Part shown: positions 44,201 through 56,200 of the stretch, one piece after another | Layout: each line of letters opens with the position of its first letter | Numbering within the stretch: position 1 is the stretch's first letter | NCBI GenBank assembly: GCA_039566865.1 | Contig: CM076944.1 | Location: 9,384,501-9,448,500 of the forward strand | Direction of reading: 5' to 3' | Source of the DNA: Aurelia coerulea | Lineage: Eukaryota > Cnidaria > Scyphozoa > Semaeostomeae > Ulmaridae | DNA: 64,000 nt | Program-made: the position numbers and the translations under genes | The notes under the pieces: generated by a model | What the model was told of the DNA's origin: nothing | The model's database searches: none | The model's input: only the letters and a program-made list of their open reading frames with translations

Positions 44201-47200
44201 CATCCTAGGCTTCAATCATGCTTTTTAATTTAAGAAAGACCAGACTATTTACTTGTAGCTTTGAAAGGAATTATCAGCTTCATAAATGATTCTTTTATCC
44301 GAGGGGTTCTTTGAACTCACCTTTTGTTCTCTCCGTTGCTCTCGTGCTGCAACGCTTCATATCAATGATATACATCACTTCAAAGTCAATGATTTACACC
44401 ACGGTCTCGTTTTGGAATTTCATTAAGATTTCTTCCTGTTCATATGAAAATTTAAAGCCCAGCTTCGGATTTAGCACGCAAACTTGAGTCTTGTTGCGTG
44501 TTCTTAATCTGCTGGCGCTGGGATGTGATGTTCAGACGATATAAAAGTTTAAAGATTTATAAAGGATTTGACCTTGAGAATCGTCCGGGGGGGGGGGGGG
44601 GACTTTACACCCCGAATCATTTTCACCTTGGCTTATGACCTGGAATCCCTTGTTTCCCAGTGCTCTTTTACTTGATGATGGTGCTTGGGTCAACAGAGAC
44701 TCATAATATTACTCTGAAAAACCTGACCCTATTTAGGCCCAAACCCTGAGCTTCCTAGAATACCAATCAGATTGCGAGGTTTTTGAATTGCTATCATGAT
44801 GGCAACTATGATAGAACTTTCGGCTCGATTGAACAACTCGTAACACTCGAATGAGATCAGGGAGATAGGTATGAGATTCGAGATCAGAGGCCGTGATTCG
44901 AGATTTGAGGCAGTGGCGTCGCCACGGGGTAGACTATGGGGTGGACATGTCCACCCCATTTTTCCCAGAGCTCGATTTTCTAATTTCTCGAAATACGTTA
45001 GAAAAAAATTGGGGGGGGGGGGTAGATTTCTATTGACATGGAACTTTTTATTGAACATTTCAAGAAAAGCCTTAAATTTCAACCTCAAATCAGACCTTTT
45101 ACCTCCTCGTAAATTGATACAGTAAAGTCCTGCTTTTAAGAAACTACATTACAAGAAACTCGGACCCTGACATTTTGCTAGAAGAATGGGAGGCTGATGT
45201 AAAAAATGGGTTTCTGAATTAAAGGGACTTTACTATCTTTTCTGTTTCGATTTTCTTTGTGCAAAAATGTCCACTGTTACGAGAAATGCTGCTTGAGATG
45301 GTTGCTGTTCCAAAAATATCGAAAGAGATCAAAATAATTAAAAGAGCGTTTACCAATTTTCCGAGAGTCTGAAGGGCGTGGTCAGGGATATTTTTGCTGG
45401 GGGCTGCGCCCCAGGCCCCCTCTGGTGTTAGTGTTTTTGCGTTATTCTTTCTTGTTTTTGTACTGCCTACGCGTTAGTGTGCATTTGCATAAACCCCAGC
45501 CTATTTAAATTAAGAATCCCCGAATATGTATCCATGTTTTCTATCTTTCAGCTGATGCAATACCACCTATGTCATTAGTTGAAGAATGGCTTCTATTTCC
45601 TGACAACGCCGCAAATCCATATGGAAAACAACAGTCCAGGCTGCATCATCATGGGCAGCAGCGACATAAGACCGTATCACAAGATGTTAGCGATGCTGTA
45701 GGACCGATTTCTCCAACTCATCAATGGCCTTTCTTTCCCGACGGAGCTTACGGCCCCACCGAGACAAGGCACAGAACAGGCCCTGGAGAGTCGCAGCCAG
45801 CCCAAGAGCAAAGCAGGCTGCGTCAAATTGAATCAGAACAAGGATATGAAGACAGGAGATCTGGAAGTGAGGCTTTGCAGGATAAAAGATCTGTAAACGA
45901 GGCTTATGAAGATCTAGATAATGAAAACGAGGATGAGTTACGTGAAGATATTGAACAAAGACTGAGGCAGGCTGTAAGGGATTACAAAAGAAGTATTTCA
46001 AAGGATGAGATTAAAGAAAACAATAATGACAATGTGTTTCATTCGCGGGAAGCTTCACATGCAGGTTCTCATCACCATGGTAACGAAGCAGATGATGTTG
46101 ATTATTCGAGGCTGGAACGAGCTGCTGATTACCTTGACAACAAATTTATTTTACGCACACGGGAATCCAGGGACAGGGGGGAAAGGGACAGCATACATCG
46201 ATTAGAGAAAGACCACCAAAATGGCAATAACTTGCATCATGATATTGAAGAATTGAATCGTTTGAATGATATTATAAGGAGAAGCAGAAATAGTGAAGGA
46301 GATGTAGATGTGGTTGGCAAAAGAGAAGGAGAGAACTATATCGAGAGAAAGCTAGTTGAACACCAAGAAAAAGCTGATTTGCGTCTGTTGGGTAGCGTGA
46401 GTCATCAACGTGATGCAAGCAACGAAGTAAATCAATTTGAGGAAAGCCCTAAGCTGCATACACCAAACGACGCCCAAGGACGAAAAGTTGATACAGAGGA
46501 AGAATCAAATAAAGATTCAGAAAACTTGCAGTCAGCTGAAAACTCGAAAGAGCCCGTGAAGTCTTTTGAAAAGGATCATGAAAGCCTGCAAGATCGTTCG
46601 ACTGAAAACACTGACGAGGAGCAACGTAATGAAGACGGTGGTGACTCTATAGTTAATGACATAACGAACGACAAACAAGACGCACGAGTAGTGAAGCACA
46701 CGCATGAAGTAAACGCCCATAGTGAAGCTGAGAAACACTTTTATCCTGCGCAAGTCAAAGACGATCGAGATGTCCAGCAAAGTTTGTCAACAGGTATGAA
46801 TATGTTTGTTTTACCGTTAGAAAATGCTATTTGAGGCAGAACATCTGTTTCATTTTAATCTGACATATTTTTATGGGTGTGGGCTGGAGAACAGTTTTTA
46901 CGGCAAATTTTTGGGATCTTAATCATGCTACGTCTGTCGACAGATGCGAGGTTAGTTTAGGTTCAAGTTTAAGTTCATCTAAATTCATTTGAATTACGCC
47001 AAGGGAGTATCACTGCTCGTTTAATCAATGAAAGATAGCTGTCAAAGATACCGGGTGCGTCAAAGAAGTTCTGACATTTGAAAGATCGTAGTTCTTGTAG
47101 GGTACTGGATGGCTTGAATGAATTGAATTTTATTTGATAGCAGAAATACTGAAGAATTTTTGTGATCTTTCTTGTGTCTTTATGAGTACTAGAAATATAC

Positions 47201-50200
47201 CGGGTGAGTCAGAAAAAAGAATCCCCGTTTGAAAGGTCACAGCTCCCTGGATATCAAAACAATGATATCGGCAAATATATAGTTTTATGGTAGAAATGTT
47301 CAAATCTACTACAAAATTCACCTGACTGAAATCGGCTACTCCATTCTGAAATTATGAGGGATTTTCTCCAGAAAGCCTCTTCAAAAAACCTTCAAAACGT
47401 GCCCAAAATCATGAACAGATTTCCCTAACATTTCTGCCTTACAATGCCTTACAGCAATGACTTGTGAACGCTTTAGCACGTGCTATCCTCTTGGGAGGAT
47501 GAACAAGTCCTCCCCCTGGTATCGATGGCCTATTCAGGGGGATTTCCCAAGAGGACAAAATACATGAATTTATGTGAGTGTCATCAATTTTAGGAAGGAA
47601 AATGTGCTCATTGTTTTCATTCGTTTTTGCAGGTTTTTTGAAGGGGCGTTCTGTAGAAAATCACCCATATCCACGGGAAGGAATGGCCGATTAAGGCCGG
47701 GTAAATTACTGAACCTAATTGAACATACTGGCAATAAAACAAGACATTTTTGAATATTATTGCTTTGATATTCATGGAGCAGTGGCCTTCCAAGCGGGGA
47801 TCCTTTTTTCTGACTCACCCGGTAGGTAAATTCAAATTATAAAGTTCCAAAATCCCTTGTTTGCGAAATTGCTGAAAAAGGCCTTAAAGGGAGTACAAAA
47901 CCCAGCATGCTTTGTGCGAAGTCAGCGACTTGCTTTGCACAGCTCCCAGAATAACTGACTGTACGAAATTCAACTTATGAAAATCCAGAATCTCTTGTGT
48001 GCGAAATGAATGAAAGGGGGCTTAAGGGGAGTACAAAGATCAGCATGCTTTGTGCGAAGTCAGCGACTTGCTCTGCACAGCTCCCAAAATAACTGACTGT
48101 ACGAAATTCAAATTATGAAAATCCAGAATCTCTTGTGTGCAAAATGACTGAAAAGGGAGTACAAAGATCAGCATGCTTTGCGCGAAGTCAGCGACTTGCT
48201 CTGCACAGCTTCCAGAATAACTGACTGTACGAAATTCACAAAAACAAAAATAAACAATGGCAAATGCTGCTGATCTTCGTACTCCCTTTAAAACACTTGA
48301 TCGAATCGTAAAGAAACTTTTCACATTAAACAGTGCAAAGGTACAGCTATTCACGGGTATTGGATGTCGTCTGTACTTTTGTTACCATGGGATCGAAAAT
48401 CTCAGTATTTATTTTAATTTCGTTTCCTATAACCCTTGAGAGATTTATTGGCCTTGGTTCTTGTTCTATGTGAGAGATTCCGTACTATTTGATCGAGTGT
48501 TTTAGGCCTTTTTCAGCCATTTCACAACGAATGAATTTCGTAAAGTCCGGTTCACTTCCGTTTTCCTTGCTCACAAAAACCAAAGAAGCCCCAATGGAGT
48601 ATTCATTCTTTCTGCTGTGAAAATAAATTCGATTTATTCAAATCCATCCATTACTCTAGGTACTATGATTTTAAAAACCGCTGAACTTGTTTTTGCGCAC
48701 CCGGTATACTTTGTTCAGGCTTTTGCTTTGAGTACTTCTGCCAACGGTGTTTTTGTTCTATTTTAGAAGCAGACCCAGAGAAAGGAATGCTGATTCTCCA
48801 AACAGCTGAAAAGTGAGTAGCTAATTGATTAAGTATGTCTCACATAAGATACCAGGTGGTTAAATGAAAAATAAAGAGATTTGCATCAGTAATTGTGCAT
48901 CATCGCAAATCTCCCTTGACATTAATGTCACAGTGGGGCAAGATTATGACATAGGCTGAAAAATCAACTTTCTCCATTTAATTCCAAAGCCCTCTAATTT
49001 GAAAGAGTAATAGTTGCTGACCAAGAAAACATATAACTTAGCTTCATATCTTTACAGAAAATTTTTTGGCAATTTTTCATTTGAGGTGCTCCAAAAAGAC
49101 TTGAGAGAGGACAAATTTTTGTTGTACATACATATTGAAAACAGCTATCTTCAATCGCCTATGAAGTGAAATCCTTTGGACCAATTTCGATGAAATTTGA
49201 AACGAAGATTCCACCACATTCCTTTCAGTACTGTTCAAGGTTTCCACTTTCTACTCCACTTCAATCTCTGTCAAACTAATTTTTGTTGTGGCGTACTAAA
49301 TTTTGACAAAAATTTTGAACTTAAGTATGATTTACTTTACAAATAGTTGAATATATAGCTATTAGACAGAGTTTGACATTAGGTTTATAGCTTAAAGTGA
49401 CCAGGAGATGTTAATAGTGAAGTGAGAGAAATCTGTATTTGTGGGAATTTGCGGAATTTTTTTAATCTAAATTTTTGTGTGGGGGACTTCACAGATATTG
49501 ACAGTTTTTATCCATCGTACGAATCTACAAAGGCTTGGATTGTTGAATTTTGCAAAACCCAGAAGGTGTGAAAGGCAGTTGGAAAGGATTTTCTTCCAAG
49601 ATAATTGATTCACATTGGGAGAGGAATCTGCTGGGTTGTGCCTGGGGGTTGGGGTGGGGGTGGGGCCGATGTATAAGGGTCAGGAAGGGCTTATTTCAAC
49701 AGAAATAATAGTTGACACCAGAAGAACTGCATAATGAAATAATAATCGTTCTCATTTCTTCCATATCGAGTTAGAGATGTGATATTTCATGTGTTGCATA
49801 AACTATCATTACACTAAACTTTTGTTGCTTTCGTGGATTTGCCAACACATTCAGGTGCAAAAGCGCTGTCTTCCAAGACTCTTTTTCTCTACGGCAGTTT
49901 CGTAAAAAAATTGAGTTGTTTCCTTACTGTTTGCAAGATTGGTGATGCAGCTTTATGGTCTATCAAATAAAACCTGTGGGGGGGGGGGGGGGGGTAGCAT
50001 TTGGTATTTTAGTTTTAGGTAAAAGAAACAGGGAAAACATAGATACAAATGAAGCATGAACGTCGTGATAAATCAAGAGAGTCGCTACCTTTTCATTTCT
50101 GGATGCATTTGATATTAAATTGTTTAAGCCCTTCCAATCGTTATTTAGTGGAAAGTATAAATCATAGAATTTAACAAAACACATATAGTAGTCAATCTTA

Positions 50201-53200
50201 TCTTAAACATATGATTGATAAAACTGAGTGAAACTAGTGTTTCTGTTTTACTTCAGTGCCCCGTATATGAAAACGAGTTTGAGTGTAAGGCGAAATGGAG
50301 ATCCCTGTTTCGAAGTATCAAGCATCTTTTTGCCATATTGACAATCCGTTAATGAAGTAATAGCATTTGAAGGATAATGATTTAAAATTTTTGTATCTAT
50401 CGCAAATTTTCAAAATACACCCTTTGATACATTAACTGTGCTGCTCACATACAATAGTGATAGCCCTCTAAAAATCTTTTTTCCAAAAAATGAAAGCAGT
50501 TGAGATTGAATTGTGCAATGTGAACGATTGATACTATATCCAACCAAATTTGAACAATATCTAAAGAAGGATTGCGTTGATACTCATTTGTAAGTTTATC
50601 TGCACAAAGACATCAAATTTTTTGTCCTAAAACCCATGCCTTTAAGTCATTTTATTCCGTTTCATGAATTTTTAGATATGCAGGGGACTGCAAACCACCT
50701 TAGATTCACTTTTTTTGGCAGAACATCCATTTTAGGTCCATGTACAGCGAATGTCATAATCCCCCATTGAAATGCCCCACTGTGATTCTACGAAAGAGTC
50801 TGGATCTAGTGATGCTTTTTTACACATTTTGGAAATGTGTCAAAGTTTCGAATGAGCACAAAATTGATAGAAGCTCTACTCAATCGAACATTTGATATTT
50901 TGATATTTTTGATATTTGATTCTTTTATTTCAAGTGAAGTGTATAAGGGCCTGTTTATATGAGGGAAAACACCTCACCTGCCAGACCCGGGGCTGACAGG
51001 CGAGATTCCTCCGTCCTATAGAATCCCATTGTTTTTTTTTTCACTTCGCGTTTATATGACAAACGCGACACCACCGGTATGGTGAGATATCGCCTCTCCA
51101 GAGGTGGAATCTCACCTGGGCGAGGTGAAATTTTTCCATATAGTATAACGAAACACTACCGGTATGGTGAGGTGTATCGGCTTTCTTCGTTGATTTCTAT
51201 TGATTAATTCGTTCTGATTTCACGGATGAGAGACTTTACTCCACCTGGCCTCTCAGCCCCAGGGCTGACAGGCGAGGTAAAAATCTCATATAAAAAGGGG
51301 GGTGAAATTTACCTCACCTGTCAGCCCCGGGTCTTGCAGGTGAGGTGTTTTTCGTCATTTAGACAGGCCCTAAAGTTATCGCTCGATTCAGATGCTTTTA
51401 TAGAATAGCTAAAAGTTTATTTTCATTACGCACCATGTTACGAACATCAAAGTCCCCAAAGCGATGTAAAGTTCCACCAAATAGATAGTACTATGTATAT
51501 GCAAATAAAGTACAGTTATCAATTTGGCCTTGTGGGCCGCTTGTTTACAATGCGCAAGAATTTTCCGTTTTCAAATTTTTTGATAATTCAGCCCCTTCTT
51601 ATATGTCGGAGATGTTCTCACCAGTTGGCCAGAGCAGGATCACTCGAAGATCTAAAAACAAACTGAATCAACCTTTCGAAAGAGTAACACAGGGCAAAAT
51701 GGTCTCTCCTACCTAGGACCTGAAATCTGGAACAGTCTACACTCTGACCTAAAATCTGTCTAGAATTTCAATGCCTTCAAGCATATGATCAAGGTCAAAT
51801 TCTTTAAAGTCCTCAAAAATAAAGAAAACAGCCCCTATATATATTATTGAAATTTTAAGAACTGCAACAGTACTGTCTATCAACTATCCTGTCAATGCAG
51901 CATTGCTCTCAACTTTTCAGACATAATTTTTTTTCTTTTCTTTCATGAAACTTTTCCTTCAATGACACCTCTGGAGGGACGATTATGGAAACAAGGTCGC
52001 ACTGACCTTTTAATGCTATCCCTGCCATTTCAGACTGGGGGTGTTTTTAGATTACATTTTTAACTTGTATATTAGCATTATATTGTACACCTGTTTAAAC
52101 TCTTTCTTAAATTTACTTTACATTTAGTTTTAGTTTAGTTATTTTTGATGGCAAACATTACATGCATCCATACATACATATCGAATTTGCAAATGAACAG
52201 TAGCTTCTCTCTTATGGCATCAATATGTGACACATTGATTTCATTCTAGAGTGAAACCGAATTCTTTGAAAACAGTTGGCGATAACGTACAGAAAGTTTT
52301 ATGGGGTGTTGATCCGAAAAAGCACAAAGTATTTACCAAGATTAGGTAAGTTTTCGGATTCGTGAATTTTGCATACCAGGAGTTTCCGTGATGTTGCTAA
52401 GAGTCTGTATGCAGATAACCTCCATGCGAACTCGACTGGTTTCTTTTCAGAGGGGCTTCTCCTCCTGTAGAGTCAGCACATCAGTGCTTGACTAAGATCA
52501 ACGACACAAAGTGAGCCTGCTGTTATCAGCATAGGCATGTTTTGATTTGATAGGCATGTGCATAGATAAACCTAGGCAAAGAAAGTGTTGGGGGTGTTTC
52601 AAGCAGAGCATGAAAACCCAACCGACCATGCAACCGGGCGGTCACAGGAAATTTTCCATTCATACTGTCCTGCAGGAAATTTCCAAGCTATGTCCCCTTT
52701 TGTGTATCATGCTTTGTTTCCCCATTTGTTTGTACAAATTAAAAACATAAATAAAGCCAAACAAATGTAGATTGTATCTCATGTACTATTTATCATCATA
52801 GTGTATGTCACAAATATGAAATCATCAAAGTACTGGGTTGTCCATCATGTTTTCAGACATCATACTGGTCTCTTTTATAGAGTCTCAATTTCATCCACAT
52901 CCAATCTATAACAAATGCTGCAGACATGGGGAGTTTGACAGCTATTGTTGGAATGTATCATTGATCTTTCATCCGAATAATAATAAGCAGCTCTACATCC
53001 CAGTGCTTGCAAGATGATGTTTCGAAAAGTGATACGTGATACGTGCTGGTTGGAGACAGTTTCTGATGGTGATCTCATTGATAAACCAGATTTCATTGCT
53101 ATATTCTTGCAGGAAATTTAAGCATGATTTTTGGCTGGTCGCAAGAAGGAAAATATTTTTTCAGTCCCAGGTTTCAAGTGCCTAAGTTATAATCCTAGTG

Positions 53201-56200
53201 ACAAGCCGCCCCATCAAATCTAATTCAAGGAGAATGGTTACGAGAATAGACCTTCTAGCTATTCTGAAAAGAATGAGAATCGAACGATATTCTGCTACAT
53301 TTTGTAGAATTTACGAATGTGTACAATAGTGATAGAAGCTCTAACGCCACTCGATAGGACCTCGCGTATAAAAATGTATAAAAATAACGCTCGATCCAGG
53401 CTCTTTTGTAGAATAGCTAAAGGTCTATTCCTTGAAGTTATTTATCAATCAATGGAACTAAAGAGAACCTTTTAGATCCCTTTCCACCAATGAGGCTTGG
53501 TTCATCGACCCTGGGAACCGCACGTGACTTTGGGCAGGCTTTGTGTTGCTGATGCGCAGACTCTACTGGATGAGAAACCTCTCTGAAAACAAGTCAGTCG
53601 ACTCTGCCTGCAGGCTAGTATACATACAGTTAGAATGGAGGTATATTATCCTTGAAAATCCAATGTGTTTAGAAAGCTTCGTTTTGTAAATGAATCTAGA
53701 ATTGATGAAATCGTGTTGGAAAATTTGCGAAAAAGATTACTAGCATAGCATTTAAAGACTAACATCTTATTCTCTTCGTCTTTTTTCAGTAATTTATTTT
53801 GAGTGGGCAGCAAGTATTTCTAGCTACTTAAAGCTAATTTAAGCCCACTATGCATGCTGCATCCAGGCATGGGACCCTTAGTTTAACGTCCCTTCCGAAG
53901 GACGGCGAAGCGAGTTGCAAGGTCAAGCCTCCGAGGTCACCCATCCGGAGTTTGACCTCACTCGACCGAGCTTTACTTCAGTCTCCTGACGGAAACTGTA
54001 TAAGCCGCTGGACCACTCACCCCACACATTCGTTTGGCCGTATTTTTCCTTTGATATGATAGATTTACCCTTGACAGTTTTGGTTCTCTTTGCCAATGTA
54101 CTGTGTACTTGATGATGCAAACAGGGATCGTCGTTTTCTGTATTATACGATAAGGATTTTTTTCACTAATTTAAGTCACTCGTAGATCTTCTTGGAGTGG
54201 AAAGCATTTCTTAGGGGTGACAAAGATACAATGTTTGCCAAAGAATACTGATGTTATTCTAGTTGGCTCCATAACGATCTTGCTAATTAAAACGAGGACA
54301 TGATTACATGTTATTTTCCTACATTGTCTTATTTTAGCATTGATTCAAAAGATAGCAAGAAGATTCATTTGCGTATGCAAGTTTCTCATGCGCAGTTTAG
54401 TTCAGCATACAATCCGAAAGCAGTTGCCAAAAGGATCAACTCAGGTAAGTTGTCACAATATATGTTTCTATCTGTTTACCAGAAGTGAAGCAAAGATATG
54501 TTGGAAACCAAAATGTACCTTACGAACATAGGGCTCAAATCGTTGAAGAGGTCTGTGTAAAGTTCTATTACAGTTCCCTTTGAATTTAGGGCTTGGAGCG
54601 AGCTTAGGCTTTTTTGCTGTAAATCTGGCGTGAAAATTTATTGATATCTTGATAGTTTCAAAATTTCGGCATTTATTAAATGTGAGACTATGACGTCATC
54701 AAGTTTCTAAATCTTAAACCAGAAAAGCGACAGATTTCTGCTTGCCACCATATTTTAGACCTTCATAAACTATGGTTTTCTTGAAGGTTATATCATTTTC
54801 CATCTATTGGTTTAGGATTTACAATGATTTAAGTTTGTTCAATATTTTCCATGAAGTTTTTCAAAAATAACAAAATTGCCACCATTTTGAAAAAACCAAA
54901 TGTCAAAAGATGTCCACAGCAAATTTACAGCAAAGTACCATAAGTTCCTTTCAAGCCATTCAATTCAAAGAAAAATGTCATAGAATTTTACACCCACCTT
55001 TCCTTTTTAAAGATTTGAAAAATTTGAGCCCTATGTCCCTGATAGAATGTGATTATATTCAATTTCCGTTGCATACTGCGTAATCACTGGTTAAACAGTT
55101 GATATGTGTTTCAACTCATAAAGGGTATTTTATGAATACGCTTATGAATGAAAAAGCATTTTCGACCCGTGGACGAACGGTCTGCGATAACTTAGAAAAT
55201 AAGGTCAAGCTAGCCCTACTCTGTCTACTTTCAAATACAGACTGGTTTGATTTATCATCTTATTCTAATTTGGCATTGCAAATATTCTTTTCTTCTTAAT
55301 CAACATCGTAAGTAAGGTTTGCCATTGCTCCCTGAAAAGCCATACTCTGCTGATATGTTGGGGCCACTGTATTTAAAGAATTCAAACTGAAATGAAATGA
55401 GAGCCAGGAGGCGATTTCTCAACGTGAGACCGGTTTAAAGTAGACTCGTATTAACTCGCCTTTCCTTATGACAGAGATGAAATTGCCGAGTTTTTCGTTT
55501 GTTTTTGGCAGTGGAAGCAACTTTTAAATTTTTCTTGCCTAAATTTTCAGATCACGATTTGAGGCAGAACCTTTCATCAGCTACTGGTTTGACTATACTA
55601 CATGCGAAAAGCAGAAATTACGTAAGTTGCTTGATCTATGGTGATGATATCTATTCACAAATCAGCCAAAACTAAAGTACTTACTGATTTGTACACCCTA
55701 GAAAACAGTGGCGGACGCTTTGCCAAATATTGTGGGGGGGGGGGGGGAGCCAAGCTATTGTTTCGGTTAAAAAGCATCGTTTGTTTCTATTGTTTTCGAA
55801 CAAAAGATCTTTGTTCTAGCCAACATTGGGGGGGGGGGCGATCGAGGCTCGTTTTGCGGTGTGAAATTCTTGAAGGTAAACGAACGATCACCAAACATTT
55901 ATCATCAGGCCGCGTCTTTCATCACCAATCTCTACTATTCGGGTATAAGGGCTAGTAAAATGATTAATATAGTGTATCCAAGGTCATATTTAGATACGTA
56001 GATCCTTTTTGCAATTTATTAAAATTTTGGCTTTATTCGATTAGAATGTTTGGTATAAAAATTGGCAATGAACCATGTACTGTCGTACTTAAGCTATGGA
56101 GCTTTAGACACCGTTTTGATGCTCGCGTGTATGTTATTGCAAACCTTGGTTCTCTCTCTGTTATCTATTGGAATAATCCTCTTTTTATATCTTTGTTCTT

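Larger units (their letters stand above)
47051..48704. mobile_element. Outer CCGGGTG element, with nested insertion and minisatellite
   Basis: CCGGGTGCGTCAAAGAAGTT at 47051 is matched by AACTTGTTTTTGCGCACCCGG ending 48704, with TA on both sides. The termini are imperfect (about 25 bp). It contains 47200-47822 and the tandem array 47840-48240. Confidence 0.5.

Noticed and set aside
47840..48240. CRISPR-like array
   Set aside because: The repeats are long, directly abutting units without unique spacers, and the genome is eukaryotic. It is a minisatellite.
53815..54025. Functional 5S rRNA gene
   Set aside because: The resemblance is limited to internal-promoter-like segments, the length is wrong and a second dispersed copy exists, so a SINE is more likely.
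55549..55623. Open frame SRFEAEPFISYWFDYTTCEKQ in the PTPRN exon at 55551
   Set aside because: The phases of both neighbouring exons require a different frame (DLRQNLSSATGLTILHA), which also fits the family better.
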